Positions 20,532 to 29,811 of a stretch of DNA of 64,000 nucleotides are shown here, in pieces. Every line of letters begins with the position of its first letter. Position 1 is the stretch's first letter. The position numbers and the translations under genes were made by a program. Source of the DNA: Synechococcus sp. WH 5701 (GTDB lineage Bacteria > Cyanobacteriota > Cyanobacteriia > PCC-6307 > Cyanobiaceae); assembly GCF_000153045.1 (NCBI RefSeq), contig NZ_CH724159.1:1475513-1539512 (forward strand), written 5' to 3'. The notes beneath the pieces are model-generated. The model did no database searches and had not been told where the DNA came from. It saw nothing but the letters and a program-made list of their open reading frames with translations.

Positions 20532-21728
20532 ATGCGGCTGGATGTGGTGAGCCTGGCTCCCGAGTCGTTTGCGCCACTGACCAGCCTCGGGGTGATCGGG
20601 CGGGCCTTCAACGCCGGCATCGCCGAGCTGCACACCCACAATCCCCGCGACCACGCCAGCGATCGCTACCGCAAGGTCGACGACCAGCCCTATGGCGGCG
20701 GGGCGGGAATGGTGCTCAAGCCCGAGCCGCTCTTCGCGGCCTTCGAGTCGATCCCCGTGCTGGAGCGGCGCCGGGTGCTGCTGCTCAGCCCCCAGGGTCA
20801 GCCCCTGCGCCAAGCCGACCTGCAGCGCTGGGCCACGGATCACGACCAGCTGGTGCTGCTCTGCGGCCACTACGAGGGCTTCGACGAGCGCATCCGCACC
20901 CTCGCTGATGAGGAGGTGTCGCTGGGAGATTTCGTGCTCACTGGCGGCGAGCTGGCGGCGATGGTGCTGATCAACGGCGTGGTGCGGCTGCTGCCGGGCA
21001 CGGTGGGCAGCGCCGAGTCGCTGCTGGAGGAAAGCCACAGCGCCCTGTTGCTGGAGCATCCCCATTACACCCGCCCGGCCGAGTTTCGGGGTCTGGCGGT
21101 GCCGCAGGTGCTGCGTAGCGGCGACCACGGCGCCATCGCCCGCTGGCGGGCCGAACAGCAGCAGGAGCGCACGAAACGGCGGCGTCCCGACCTCTACCGT
21201 CGCTGGCAGGAGCAGCAGCAGGGGCGGTCGCAGATGCGGATCGGCAACGGCTACGACATCCACCGGCTGGTGCCGGGGCGCCCCCTGATCCTGGGGGGCC
21301 TGACCCTGGAGCACCCCGCCGGGCTGGGCCTCGATGGCCACAGCGATGCCGACGTGCTCGTGCACGCCCTGATGGATGCCCTGCTGGGGGCCCTCAGCCT
21401 GGGGGACATCGGCCAGCACTTCCCCCCGGATGACGAGCGCTGGCGCGGTGCCGACAGCCTGGTGCTGCTGGAGCAGGTGGTGGCCCTGGTGCGGGAGCGG
21501 GGCTGGCAGGTGGTGAATGTGGACACGGTGGTGATCGCCGAGCGCCCAAAGCTGCGGCCCCACATCGCCGCCATGCGCGTCGCCATCGCCCAGCGCATGG
21601 GGCTCGATCCAGACCAGGTGGGTATCAAGGCCACCACCAATGAGACCCTCGGCCCCACCGGACGGGAGGAAGGGATCGCCTGCCACGCCGTGGCCCTGCT
21701 GGAGCCGTGGGGAGGCGGGAATGGGTAG
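20532..21728 (+). CDS. trmD-ispF: TrmD-IspF fusion: tRNA (guanine37-N1)-methyltransferase plus MECDP synthase
   Basis: One uninterrupted frame of 398 residues holds two enzymes. Residues 1 to about 232 are TrmD, with [29 protein letters not shown], the knot region [20 protein letters not shown] and [14 protein letters not shown]. After a Gln-rich linker ([12 protein letters not shown]) the frame continues into full IspF from Met235: GNGYDIHRL (Asp242, His244), [20 protein letters not shown] (metal His278) and [18 protein letters not shown] read every codon across the junction and found no stop. IspF closes the 2,4-cyclodiphosphate ring in the MEP isoprenoid pathway. A separate IspF could still start at ATG 21234, but no strong ribosome site is seen there. 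Confidence 0.9.
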   Translation: MRLDVVSLAPESFAPLTSLGVIGRAFNAGIAELHTHNPRDHASDRYRKVDDQPYGGGAGMVLKPEPLFAAFESIPVLERRRVLLLSPQGQPLRQADLQRWATDHDQLVLLCGHYEGFDERIRTLADEEVSLGDFVLTGGELAAMVLINGVVRLLPGTVGSAESLLEESHSALLLEHPHYTRPAEFRGLAVPQVLRSGDHGAIARWRAEQQQERTKRRRPDLYRRWQEQQQGRSQMRIGNGYDIHRLVPGRPLILGGLTLEHPAGLGLDGHSDADVLVHALMDALLGALSLGDIGQHFPPDDERWRGADSLVLLEQVVALVRERGWQVVNVDTVVIAERPKLRPHIAAMRVAIAQRMGLDPDQVGIKATTNETLGPTGREEGIACHAVALLEPWGGGNG

Positions 21729-22152
21729 GGTCTGCGCCCTGGCGCTGCTGCTGTTGTCCTTGCTCCTGGGCGTGACACCCACCGCCGTCACCGCGGCTCC
21801 CAGCGACGTTGTCCAACAGGACGGGATCCAGCAGCAGGTGGTGGTGGAGGTCCTGCGGCTGAAGGTGCCTGCCGCCGATCGGGAGGCCTGGCTGGAGGCG
21901 GAGCGGCAGAGCTGGGAGCCCTGGTTGCAGGCGCAGAGCGGTTTCCTCGAGCGGCGGATCTACTGGGATGCCGACAGCGAGGAGGGAGTGCTGCTGATCT
22001 ACTGGGCCAGTCGTCGCCAGTGGCACGGCATCGCCACCGCCGAGGTGGAGCGGGTGCAGGAGCGCTTTGATCAGCTGGCGCGGCAGGGCACCGGTCGCAG
22101 CGATCCTCAGCCCTTCCCCCTGCTCTTCAGCGGCGAGCTGATCGCCCAATGA
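21721..22152 (+). CDS. TIGR03792-family protein with signal peptide
   Basis: The 143-residue protein starts with a signal peptide (hydrophobic residues 5-20, TAVTAA cleavage area) and contains the family core [20 protein letters not shown], followed by [20 protein letters not shown] and [13 protein letters not shown], an antibiotic-biosynthesis-monooxygenase-like ferredoxin fold. Function is unknown. Its ATG overlaps the ispF stop by eight bases and its stop overlaps the larB start by four, so it is translated within a coupled operon. Confidence 0.82.
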   Translation: MGRVCALALLLLSLLLGVTPTAVTAAPSDVVQQDGIQQQVVVEVLRLKVPAADREAWLEAERQSWEPWLQAQSGFLERRIYWDADSEEGVLLIYWASRRQWHGIATAEVERVQERFDQLARQGTGRSDPQPFPLLFSGELIAQ

Positions 22153-22880
22153 ATCCCAGCGAGCCCCTGGCGCGGCTGGATCTGGGGCGGCGTGAGCGGC
22201 TGGGAATGCTGGAAGCGGTCTGGGGTGAGACCAAGGACGTCGATCAGATCACGACGATCCTCGAGCGTCTGCACCAGGCCGGCGAGCTCGCCCTGGTGAC
22301 GCGGGTGACCGCCGGGAAAGCCGCGGCGATCGAGACGTGGCTGCGCCGCGAGCGGCCCGAGATCGCCACCGCCCTGGAGCACCACCGCCAGGCCCGCTGT
22401 CTCACCAGCGGCGCCCTGCCCGCTGCCGATCCGGCCCTCGGTCTGGTGCAGGTGCTCTGCGGCGGCACCAGTGATCTGCCCGTGGCCCATGAGGCCCAGC
22501 TGGCCCTGCGCTGCCATGGGGTGAGCACCGAGCTGGTGGTGGATGTGGGTGTGGCCGGCCTGCACAGGTTGCTGGAGCAGCTGCCGCGGCTGCGAAGCGC
22601 CTGGGTGCTGATTGCCTGCGCCGGCATGGAAGGCGCCCTGCCCACGGTGCTGGCGGGGCTGCTGCCCCAGCCGGTGATCGGCGTTCCGGTGTCGGTGGGC
22701 TACGGCGTGAGCGCCGGCGGGGCTGCCGCCCTGAACGGGATGCTGGCCAGCTGCGCCCCGGGGTTGAGTGTGGTGAACATCGACAACGGCTACGGGGCCG
22801 CCATGGCGGCCCTGCGCATCCTGCTGGCCCTCAGAGGTGCTGCAGCTGCGGATAGGCCGTCAGCAGCTCCTCGGTGCTGA
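22149..22880 (+). CDS. larB: LarB-family pyridinium dicarboxylic acid synthase
   Basis: The 243-residue protein matches LarB, which carboxylates and hydrolyses nicotinic acid adenine dinucleotide in nickel-pincer cofactor synthesis. Visible features are the N-terminal LDLGRRERLGMLEAVWGETK, KTTDQI-like VDQITTILERL, then the PurE-like half with LCGGTSDLPVAHEAQ, CAGMEGALPTVLAGL and GVPVSVGYGVSAGG. No larC, larE or larA is seen in the window, so its role here is uncertain. It overlaps the previous gene by four bases and runs 50 bases into the convergent DUF1517 gene. Confidence 0.88.
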   Translation: MNPSEPLARLDLGRRERLGMLEAVWGETKDVDQITTILERLHQAGELALVTRVTAGKAAAIETWLRRERPEIATALEHHRQARCLTSGALPAADPALGLVQVLCGGTSDLPVAHEAQLALRCHGVSTELVVDVGVAGLHRLLEQLPRLRSAWVLIACAGMEGALPTVLAGLLPQPVIGVPVSVGYGVSAGGAAALNGMLASCAPGLSVVNIDNGYGAAMAALRILLALRGAAAADRPSAAPRC

Positions 22881-23805
22881 GCACTTCTCCCTTGCCCTCG
22901 GGCTGCCAGATCACCTCGAGGGCAATCAGATCATTGGCGGACACCGCACCGATCACCCCGAGGGCGTCACGCAGATCATCGGCGCTGCTGATGGTCTTGA
23001 GGGGGATGCGGCCACGGCTGGCCACCAGAAGGGTGACGGCGATGAAGTCGCTGGTGGCATCGGTGGGGCCACTGGCGGCAGCTTCATCCTGGAAGCGCCG
23101 TCCGCCCACATTGGAGGTGACCTCGCTGCGCAGCTTGCTGCGCTCGGTCATCGAGAGACGGTTGAAGGTGGATTCGGCGCTGGCGAAAGGCACCTGGCCC
23201 AGTTCGCTGTTGGCGTAGACCCAGAGATCGGGCTGGCGCAGCAGGGACAGGCTGGTTTCCTGCAGCAGCCGCTGCAGGCCGGTGCTGCCGGTGGTGTCAG
23301 CGGTGGCGGCCAGGCGGCGCAGGTCATCCTGAAGTTCACGGGCCGAGGCCAGCAGGCCCACCTGCAACTGGGCAATGCTCACGGGCCCATCGGCGCGGGG
23401 AGCCGCAGCCAGGGAACCGCCGCCGCTGGTCATGCCGCCGCCGGCGCCGCGCAGGGCGTTCACGAGAAAACCGGCGATCGCCATCAGGATCAGGAAACCG
23501 AACAGCCCGCCGCCGCCGAAGCCGAAGATGGGGATCAGGAAGGGGAAGCCGATCCCGCCGCCATAGCCACCGCGGTAACCGCCACCGCCATAGCCACCCC
23601 GGTAGCTGCCGCCACCGCCGCTGTAGCTGCGGGGCATGGAGGGGGCCGAGCGGAAGCTGCCGCCGCCGATGCGCCCGCCGCGGGCCGCCCAGCTGGGAGC
23701 CGGCGAGGACAGCAGCAGCAGGCCGCTCACCAGGAGAGGCATCAGGACCAGCAGGGAGAGCCGGCGGAACCTGGCGAAGGCGATTGGGAAGGGACGAGGG
23801 GACAC
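22831..23805 (-). CDS. DUF1517 membrane protein with Gly-rich segment
   Basis: About 324 residues. A hydrophobic leader (RRLSLLVLMPLLVSGLLLL) ending in APSWAARG is followed by a Gly/Tyr/Arg-rich linker (GGSYRGGYGGGGYRGGYGG), a membrane segment (FPFLIPIFGFGGGGLFGFL) and a soluble C-terminal DUF1517 domain with LQVGLLASARELQDDL and LLVASRGRIPLKTI. The family is common in cyanobacteria and plastids; function is unknown. No ATG fits the N terminus; GTG 23805 gives MSPRPFP, and GTG 23814 or TTG 23823 are alternatives. The 3' end overlaps larB on the opposite strand. Confidence 0.8.
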   Translation of the reverse strand: MSPRPFPIAFARFRRLSLLVLMPLLVSGLLLLSSPAPSWAARGGRIGGGSFRSAPSMPRSYSGGGGSYRGGYGGGGYRGGYGGGIGFPFLIPIFGFGGGGLFGFLILMAIAGFLVNALRGAGGGMTSGGGSLAAAPRADGPVSIAQLQVGLLASARELQDDLRRLAATADTTGSTGLQRLLQETSLSLLRQPDLWVYANSELGQVPFASAESTFNRLSMTERSKLRSEVTSNVGGRRFQDEAAASGPTDATSDFIAVTLLVASRGRIPLKTISSADDLRDALGVIGAVSANDLIALEVIWQPEGKGEVLSTEELLTAYPQLQHL

Positions 23806-23834
23806 AGATGTCACCCGAAGCAAGTTCGCCGAAT

Positions 23835-24068
23835 CTAGGAACCACCCCCCACGATGGTGACCACCTCAAGTACGGCGTCCCCACCAACGGCCTGCTCGGC
23901 CCAGGCCGTGCGGGGCAGAATCTCGCCGTTGAACTCCACAACCACCAGCCGCGGTTCGTAGCCGAAGTGGCGCAGCACCTCCAGCAGAGGCAAGTGAGCC
24001 GGGCAGGTGCGTGCTTCCCCGTTCAGCTGGATCGTGAGGCTGCCGCTGGCCCCGTTCTCCTCGCTCAT
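23835..24068 (-). CDS. thiS: Sulfur carrier protein ThiS
   Basis: The 77-residue ubiquitin-fold protein has LTIQLNGEARTCPAHLPLLE and VVVEFNGEILPRTAWAE typical of ThiS, ending in VTIVGGGS. ThiS is adenylated and thiocarboxylated on its terminal Gly to donate sulfur for the thiazole ring of thiamine. Here a Ser follows the three glycines, so the expected Gly terminus would need removal of that residue or would be read differently. It overlaps thiE by four bases and is translated after it. Confidence 0.88.
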   Translation of the reverse strand: MSEENGASGSLTIQLNGEARTCPAHLPLLEVLRHFGYEPRLVVVEFNGEILPRTAWAEQAVGGDAVLEVVTIVGGGS

Positions 24069-25117
24069 GCCTCCTCCTGCAGGGCCGCGAGCAGCTCTCG
24101 GCTGGCCGCATGCGGATCGCTTGCCTCCATGATCGCCCTCACCACCGCCACCCGGCGACCGCCGGCCGCCACGACCGGCGCCACCGCTCCGGCATCGAGC
24201 CCGCCGATGGCAAAGAACGGAATCGGACTTTCAGCCGCCGCCTCGCGCTCGTAGGCCAGGCCAACGGGTTCACGGCCGGGCTTGGTGGGGGTGGCGTTGA
24301 TGGGGCCAACGCCCACGTAGTCGCAGCCATCGGCCACCGCCTGACGCAACTGCTCGATCCGCTGGGTGCTGCGGCCGATCAGGCGATCCGGGCCCAGCAG
24401 GCGGCGCGCTTCGGCGGGGGGCAGGTCACCCTGGCCCAGGTGCACCCCATCGGCCTCCACGGCCAGGGCCAGGTCGACCCGGTCGTTGACGATGAACAGG
24501 GCGCCATGACTCGAGCAGAGCTGACGCAGGGCACGGGCTTCCTGCCAGCGCTCCAGGTCGTCAGCCTGCTTGGCCCGGTATTGCACCAGGCGCACCCCCG
24601 CCTCAAGCGCCGCGGCCACGGTCTCGAGCAGGCGAGGTGACGGGCTGGTGATCAGATACAAATGGCAGCGCAGCAGCAGCTCACGGCGGCCCGCGGCGGC
24701 GCCACAGGCCCGCATCAGATCCACCTCCAGGTCGTAGAGGGCGTAGCGGATTGCGGCGGCCTCGGCGGCCAGGAGCGGATCACCGGCGCGGCCGAACTCC
24801 TCCAGCACCCGAAGCGCCTCCTGGGCGCGGCCAGCGTTGGCGGCCACCACCTGAGACGGTTGCTGCCGCTCGGCCTGGGCGGGATGGGCCAGGCCCGCAC
24901 CCCCATCGCTGGCGGTGTGGCGGGCGGCCTTGTAGGCGGGGAGGTGACAGCGGCCCAGACGCTGACGCAGATCCTTGAGCCGGGCCACCAGATCCTGGCG
25001 GTCGAGGCCGAAACGGCACCAGTCTTCCAGCACCCGCAGGCCTTCGCGGGCACGGTCCAGGTTCGCGTCGAGCAGGCGCAGCACGGCCGGTTCAGGCGTC
25101 GTCGGGGCGGCATTCAC
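24065..25117 (-). CDS. thiE: Thiamine phosphate synthase ThiE with cyanobacterial N-terminal domain
   Basis: The protein of about 350 residues has an N-terminal helical domain (about 1-125: RLLDANLDRAREGLRVLEDW, ARHTASDGGAG, NAGRAQEALRVLEEFGR) found fused to ThiE in cyanobacteria, then the TIM barrel with LYLITSPSP, RLVQYRAKQ, FIVNDRVDLALAVEADGVHL, GRSTQ, YVGVGPINATPTKPG and FFAIGGL. The enzyme joins the pyrimidine and thiazole halves of thiamine. GTG 25117 fits the family N terminus; a TTG at 25165 is further out. It is co-transcribed with thiS. Confidence 0.93.
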   Translation of the reverse strand: MNAAPTTPEPAVLRLLDANLDRAREGLRVLEDWCRFGLDRQDLVARLKDLRQRLGRCHLPAYKAARHTASDGGAGLAHPAQAERQQPSQVVAANAGRAQEALRVLEEFGRAGDPLLAAEAAAIRYALYDLEVDLMRACGAAAGRRELLLRCHLYLITSPSPRLLETVAAALEAGVRLVQYRAKQADDLERWQEARALRQLCSSHGALFIVNDRVDLALAVEADGVHLGQGDLPPAEARRLLGPDRLIGRSTQRIEQLRQAVADGCDYVGVGPINATPTKPGREPVGLAYEREAAAESPIPFFAIGGLDAGAVAPVVAAGGRRVAVVRAIMEASDPHAASRELLAALQEEA

Positions 25118-25164
25118 GGGAGCGGAACCTGCGTAAGGTGAAGCCGACTCCAGAGCGGACGGCA

Positions 25165-25281
25165 ATGGATTTCGGCGGTGGTGACAGCCCGATGCTGGTG
25201 CTGATCTCAGGAATTCTGCTGCTCGGGGGCATCGCCGCCTTCATCAGCTGGGGTCTGGGCAACGCCTACGCCCCCGGCTGA
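25165..25281 (+). CDS. Small single-pass membrane protein (38 residues), unassigned
   Basis: An ATG frame of 38 residues reads MDFGGGDSPM, then a clear hydrophobic helix (LVLISGILLLGGIAAFISWG) and a short LGNAYAPG tail before TGA. It resembles in size and layout the small subunits of photosynthetic complexes, but matches none that I can name. It starts just upstream of thiE on the opposite strand and its last 75 bases lie antisense to the 3' end of ribF. The hydrophobic helix and N-out Gly/Asp leader favour a real gene over chance. Confidence 0.5.
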   Translation: MDFGGGDSPMLVLISGILLLGGIAAFISWGLGNAYAPG

Positions 25282-26271
25282 GCTGCGGTTCAGCAGGCTG
25301 CGGGCCAGTGCCGCATCCACACCGATCTGGCAGCTGAGTTCCTCCAGGCCCGCAAAGCGTTGCTGGCGGCGCAGCAGCTGCACCGGCTCAACCTCCAGAT
25401 CTCTGCCCACCAGCTCCAGAGCCCGATCCAGAAGGTGCACCTCCACCGCCGAAGGGGCCAGCGGGTCGACCGTGGGCTGGGGACCCAGATTCATCACCGC
25501 CGCCATGGGCGCACCACAGGGCTGCAGCGCCTCGCCCCCCTCGGCGGGCTCGAGGTTGCGCACCCAGGCGGCATAGACCCCCTCCTGGGGCAGAAACTTG
25601 CGGCCATCCACCTGCAGATTCGCGGTGGGCCAACTGAGCTGCCGGCCCAGCCCACGCCCGCGCACGACCCTGCCGCTGAAGCGGTAAGGGCGCTCGAGCA
25701 GGCGGTTGGCCTCGTCGATGGCACCGGCGGCCAGGGCCCGGCGGATGCGGCTGCTGCTGATCCGCTCGGCCCCATCCCAGAGCATCGAGGAGACCAGCAC
25801 CCGCAGGCCATGGCGCCCTCCGATCTCGCGCAGGCTGGCGGTGTCGCCGGCCCGGTCATGGCCGAAGCGGAAGTTCTCGCCCACGGCCACCTCCCTGGCC
25901 TGGAGCTCCCCCACCAGCACCTGCTCCACGAAGGCCTCCGGGCTGAGCAGGGAGAGGGCGCGGGTGAAGGGCACCAGCACCAGCTGGCGGATGCCGTAGG
26001 GCTCCAGCAGCGCCAGCTTCTCGCCGGGGAGATCGAGGCGCAGACGCGGTTCGCCGTAGAGCAGCTCGCGGGGATGGGGCCAGAAACTCACCACCGTGGG
26101 AATCAACCCCGGGGTGGGCGCGGCGGCGATGGCGGCGATCACCCGGCGGTGCCCCTGGTGCAGACCATCGAAACTGCCCAGGGCGACCGCGGTGGGCCGC
26201 ATCGCCTCCTGGGGGGAGCGCAGGGGAATCAAGGAAACGGACGTGGCCCGGCTTGGAAACCATCCTTCCAT
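25207..26271 (-). CDS. ribF: Bifunctional riboflavin kinase/FAD synthetase
   Basis: The protein of about 354 residues contains the FAD synthetase domain (TAVALGSFDGLHQGHRRVI, VVSFWPHPRELL, VGENFRFGHDRAGD, ISSSRIRRALAAG) and the riboflavin kinase domain (RPYRFSGRVVRGRGLGR, LSWPTANLQV, VYAAWVRNL, VEVHLLD). It makes FMN and FAD. ATG 26271 is used, but the family N terminus suggests the start may be nearer TTG 26232. The last 25 residues (GGVGVAQTPADEGGDAPEQ) look non-conserved and lie antisense to the 38-residue membrane peptide gene. Confidence 0.93.
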   Translation of the reverse strand: MEGWFPSRATSVSLIPLRSPQEAMRPTAVALGSFDGLHQGHRRVIAAIAAAPTPGLIPTVVSFWPHPRELLYGEPRLRLDLPGEKLALLEPYGIRQLVLVPFTRALSLLSPEAFVEQVLVGELQAREVAVGENFRFGHDRAGDTASLREIGGRHGLRVLVSSMLWDGAERISSSRIRRALAAGAIDEANRLLERPYRFSGRVVRGRGLGRQLSWPTANLQVDGRKFLPQEGVYAAWVRNLEPAEGGEALQPCGAPMAAVMNLGPQPTVDPLAPSAVEVHLLDRALELVGRDLEVEPVQLLRRQQRFAGLEELSCQIGVDAALARSLLNRSSAGGVGVAQTPADEGGDAPEQQNS

Positions 26272-26350
26272 GGGGGTTCCGGCCCTGTGGCGGCCGCTGC
26301 TGCAGGCCATGGCAAGTTTGTGAGGCTCCGCCCCCCGGTTCTGCGCCCCG

Positions 26351-26932
26351 ATGGTTGACCGCCTCGATCTTCAGCTGGTCTCGGCTGCCCTGCGCCGGGT
26401 GGGCTGGATCCGCTTCTGGACCCAGATGTGCCTCGGGGTGGTGGTGGTTGGCGTGCTGGCCTTCAACAACATCGGCGGGCGACTGGCGGCCAACAGCGCC
26501 CGCTCCCTCGGGCTCGGTCCTGGTCTGTCACTCACCACCCTGTCGTTTTTCATCCTGCTCTGGTGCCTCTGGCAGAGCTGGCTGGTGGTGCGCTGCGGCC
26601 GGGCCCTGGCCAGCCCCGCCCGCCCCAGCCGCGGCGAAACCAGCCGCCTGGTCAAACGGGGCGTCCTGGCCGATCTGGCCGGGCTCACCCTGGCGGCGGT
26701 GGGGTACCAGGCCCTGGCCGGCAGCCTGTTCGTCCAGGCCTCGATGCAGGTGCCTGGCTTCTTCGGAGCACAGCTGTCGGTGCCGCCGGGCACCCGCGGC
26801 GGCCTGATGGGGCTGCCGATCACTTCCATCGAGATGCTCTCGGTGCTGAGCAACACCCAGGTGCTGTTCGCCCACCTGATCGGACTGTGGATCAGCCTCT
26901 GGTTGCTGCAGCGGGTTCACCGCCCCAGCTGA
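26351..26932 (+). CDS. DUF3611-family membrane protein
   Basis: The 193-residue protein has four membrane helices (about residues 25-42, 62-82, 108-128, 170-190) and the DUF3611 layout, with [20 protein letters not shown] near the start and a charged [19 protein letters not shown] segment between helices two and three. The family occurs in cyanobacteria and plastids; its role is unknown. It is divergent from ribF and its stop overlaps the convergent surE end by 16 bases. Confidence 0.82.
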   Translation: MVDRLDLQLVSAALRRVGWIRFWTQMCLGVVVVGVLAFNNIGGRLAANSARSLGLGPGLSLTTLSFFILLWCLWQSWLVVRCGRALASPARPSRGETSRLVKRGVLADLAGLTLAAVGYQALAGSLFVQASMQVPGFFGAQLSVPPGTRGGLMGLPITSIEMLSVLSNTQVLFAHLIGLWISLWLLQRVHRPS

Positions 26933-27711
26933 ACCGGCAGTTCCTCGAGGCCACCCCGCCAGAACAGCTCCGGCTGCAGCGGGGTGAGGGCGGCGCCGCC
27001 GGCATGGATCTGAGCCACGTCCGTGGGCCAGTCGCGGGGGCCTGCGGTGGCGGATTCAAGGTCGTCGACCACCTCACCGGCCAGCCAGTAATAGGTGCGC
27101 CCGCGGGGGTCGGTGCGCTGGTCGAACTGGTCGCGGTAGCGGCGCACGGCCGGGCGGCACCAGCGCAGGGAACCGATCCGCTCGATCGGCAGGGCCGGCA
27201 CGTTGAGATTGAGCAGCAGCCCCTCCGGCCAGGCCCCGGCCAGGGCCGCTTCCGCCACATCGAGGGCGAGCACGGCGGCCGGACCGAACTGGCGCCAGTC
27301 GAAGCAGGCACTGCTCACCGCCAGGGCGGGCAGTCCCTCGAGGGTGCCCTCCATCGCCGCCGAAACCGTGCCGGAATAGAAGACGTCGCTGCCGAGGTTG
27401 GGGCCGTGGTTGATGCCGGAGAGCACCAGGTCGGGCGGAGCGCTCAGCAGCCGTCCGAGCGCAAGCTTGACGCAGTCGGAGGGGGTGCCGCTGCAGGCCC
27501 AGGCGCTGACGCCATCGGCGAAGAGCCGGTCGGCCCGCTCCGCCCTCAGGGGGGTCTGCATGGTGAGGCCGTGGCCGGTGGCGGAGCGCTCCTGGTCGGG
27601 GCAGACCACCGTGACCTCATGGCCGCGGCCCGCCGCCTCGGCCGCCAGGGTTCGGATCCCCTCCGCGAACACCCCGTCGTCGTTGCTGATCAGGATCCGC
27701 AGGCTGGACAT
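26917..27711 (-). CDS. surE: 5'/3'-nucleotidase SurE
   Basis: The 264-residue enzyme has the N-terminal metal site [14 protein letters not shown] (two Asp), the second motif [27 protein letters not shown] and [20 protein letters not shown]. SurE removes phosphate from nucleotides and some short polyphosphates, and is associated with stationary-phase survival. ATG 27711 starts MSSLRIL; an upstream Met precedes only low-complexity Pro/Leu sequence. It is divergent from pheS and convergent with the DUF3611 gene. Confidence 0.95.
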   Translation of the reverse strand: MSSLRILISNDDGVFAEGIRTLAAEAAGRGHEVTVVCPDQERSATGHGLTMQTPLRAERADRLFADGVSAWACSGTPSDCVKLALGRLLSAPPDLVLSGINHGPNLGSDVFYSGTVSAAMEGTLEGLPALAVSSACFDWRQFGPAAVLALDVAEAALAGAWPEGLLLNLNVPALPIERIGSLRWCRPAVRRYRDQFDQRTDPRGRTYYWLAGEVVDDLESATAGPRDWPTDVAQIHAGGAALTPLQPELFWRGGLEELPVQLGR

Positions 27712-27791
27712 CGGGACCGGCAGGGGCAGGGGCGCAGGCGGCAACTTAGGCAGGCTCGCTCCGTACAGTCGATCGCTACCGCCCCCGATCC

Positions 27792-28799
27792 GTGAGCGCC
27801 ACGATCAGCCTGCAGCAGCTCACCGACCAGCTCGACGCCCTCGAAGCCGAAGCGGCGGCCTCGATCGCCGCCGCCGCTGACACCGCTGAGCTGGAAGGGC
27901 TGCGGGTGGGTCTGCTGGGCAAAAAGGGCCGCCTCTCGGCGGTGCTGGGGGCCATGGGCAAGCTCGATGCGGCGGAGCGGCCCGTGGTGGGCCAGCGGGC
28001 CAACGTGCTCAAGGAGCAGGTGCAGGCGCTGATGGGTCAGCGGCTGGAGGGGTTGCGAGGCGCCGCGATGGCCGAGAAGCTGGCGGGGGAAAGGCTCGAT
28101 GTGACCGCCCCGAGCCGTTACGTGCCGGTGGGGCACCGCCACCCTCTGATCCGCACGATCGAGGAGATCGTCGACATCTTCGCCGGGCTCGGTTACCGGG
28201 TTGAGGAAGGGCCGGAGGCGGAAACCGACCATTACAACTTCACCGCGCTGAACATCCCGCCGCACCACCCGGCCCGGGACATGCAGGACACGTTCTATCT
28301 GCCCGGTGAGCGGCTGCTGCGCACCCACACCTCGCCGGTGCAGATCCGCCATCTGGAGAGCAACCCGCCGCCGGTGCGGATCGTGGCGCCCGGGCGGGTG
28401 TACCGGCGCGACGCGGTGGATGCCACCCATTCGCCGGTGTTCCACCAGGTGGAGGTGCTGGCGATCGATGAAGGGCTGGATTTCAGCCACCTGCGCGGCA
28501 CCGTCACCACCTTCCTGCAGCAGTTCTTCGGGGATCTGCCGGTGCGCTTCCGGGCCAGCTACTTCCCCTTCACCGAGCCTTCAGCAGAGGTGGATGTGCA
28601 GTGGCGGGGGCGCTGGCTGGAGGTGATGGGCTGCGGGATGGTGGATCCGGCGGTGCTGGAGGGCCTGGGGCTGGATCCCGAGCGCTGGAGCGGCTTCGCC
28701 GCCGGCCTCGGGGTGGAGAGGTTCTGCATGGTGCGCCACGGCATCGACGACATCCGCCGCCTGTTCACCAGCGACCTGCGCTTCCTGGAACAGTTCTGA
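27792..28799 (+). CDS. pheS: Phenylalanyl-tRNA synthetase alpha subunit
   Basis: The 335-residue protein has an N-terminal coiled coil (about 1-85), the class II motif 1 [19 protein letters not shown], the [25 protein letters not shown] segment, motif 2 [18 protein letters not shown] with [12 protein letters not shown], and motif 3 [18 protein letters not shown]. It forms the catalytic half of the (alpha-beta)2 enzyme that charges tRNA-Phe. GTG 27792 is the start. It is followed by nadK 61 bases later. Confidence 0.97.
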   Translation: MSATISLQQLTDQLDALEAEAAASIAAAADTAELEGLRVGLLGKKGRLSAVLGAMGKLDAAERPVVGQRANVLKEQVQALMGQRLEGLRGAAMAEKLAGERLDVTAPSRYVPVGHRHPLIRTIEEIVDIFAGLGYRVEEGPEAETDHYNFTALNIPPHHPARDMQDTFYLPGERLLRTHTSPVQIRHLESNPPPVRIVAPGRVYRRDAVDATHSPVFHQVEVLAIDEGLDFSHLRGTVTTFLQQFFGDLPVRFRASYFPFTEPSAEVDVQWRGRWLEVMGCGMVDPAVLEGLGLDPERWSGFAAGLGVERFCMVRHGIDDIRRLFTSDLRFLEQF

Positions 28800-28860
28800 T
28801 GGCAATCAGGCCGCGGCCGGAAGGCTCCCCATAAACTCAACAGGTTCTCGCCTCCGACCG

Positions 28861-29811
28861 GTGCCCTGCGTCGGACTGATCGTCAACGACGGCAAGGATC
28901 TGGCCGTCAAGACGGCCGATATCATCCAGAGCCGCCTGGAGGCGGCCGGCACCAGCGTGCTGCGGGTCAGCAGCTCCGGCGGCATGGTGGGCTTCGCCAA
29001 TCCCGACCATCACCTGCGCAGCCGCGGCTTCAGTGCCTGCGTACCGGAGAGCTTCCACCCGGAGATGAGTCTGGCAGTGGTGCTGGGGGGTGACGGCACC
29101 GTGCTCTCCGCCGCGCGTCAGACCGCACCCATCGGCGTGCCGATTCTCACCGTCAACACCGGCCACCTGGGTTTCCTGGCCGAGGCTTACGTCAGCGAGC
29201 TGGATGGGGCCATGGAGCAGCTCCTCACCGACCGTTGGAGCGTGGAGGAGCGCACGATGCTGGTGGTGAGCGTGATGCGGGGCGACCAGCGGCGCTGGGA
29301 GGTGCTCTGCCTCAACGAGATGGCCCTGCACCGGGAACCGCTCACGAGCATGTGCCACTTCGAGATCGCCATCGGTCGCCATGTGCCCGTGGACATCTCC
29401 GCCGATGGGGTGATCCTCTCGACTCCCACCGGATCCACCGCCTATGCCCTCAGCGCCGGCGGGCCGGTGATCACCCCCGACTGCCCGGTGCTGCAGCTCA
29501 CCCCGATCGCGCCCCATTCCCTCGCCTCCCGCGCCCTGGTGTTCAGCGACCAGGAGCCAGTGACGGTGTTCCCGGCCACCCCCGAGCGGCTGATGATGGT
29601 TGTGGATGGCAGTGCCGGCTGCTACGTGTGGCCGGAAGACCGGGTGCTGATCCGCCGCAGCCCCCACCCCGCCCGTTTCGTGCGGCTGCAGGACCACGAG
29701 TTCTTCCAGGTGCTGCGCAACAAGCTGGGCTGGGGACTCCCCCATGTGGCCAAGCCCGGCAACGGTGAGTTCGGCGGCCGCGACGGCCCCGGCGCCGGAG
29801 CGCGTCCATGA
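28861..29811 (+). CDS. nadK: NAD kinase
   Basis: The 316-residue enzyme phosphorylates NAD to NADP. Family motifs are [14 protein letters not shown] near residue 80, [19 protein letters not shown], and [20 protein letters not shown]. The C-terminal stretch after about residue 300 ([16 protein letters not shown]) looks like an unconserved tail. The start is GTG 28861. Its stop overlaps the start of the following regulator by four bases, so nadK, the regulator and the DUF192 gene appear to be one transcription and translation unit. Confidence 0.95.
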   Translation: MPCVGLIVNDGKDLAVKTADIIQSRLEAAGTSVLRVSSSGGMVGFANPDHHLRSRGFSACVPESFHPEMSLAVVLGGDGTVLSAARQTAPIGVPILTVNTGHLGFLAEAYVSELDGAMEQLLTDRWSVEERTMLVVSVMRGDQRRWEVLCLNEMALHREPLTSMCHFEIAIGRHVPVDISADGVILSTPTGSTAYALSAGGPVITPDCPVLQLTPIAPHSLASRALVFSDQEPVTVFPATPERLMMVVDGSAGCYVWPEDRVLIRRSPHPARFVRLQDHEFFQVLRNKLGWGLPHVAKPGNGEFGGRDGPGAGARP

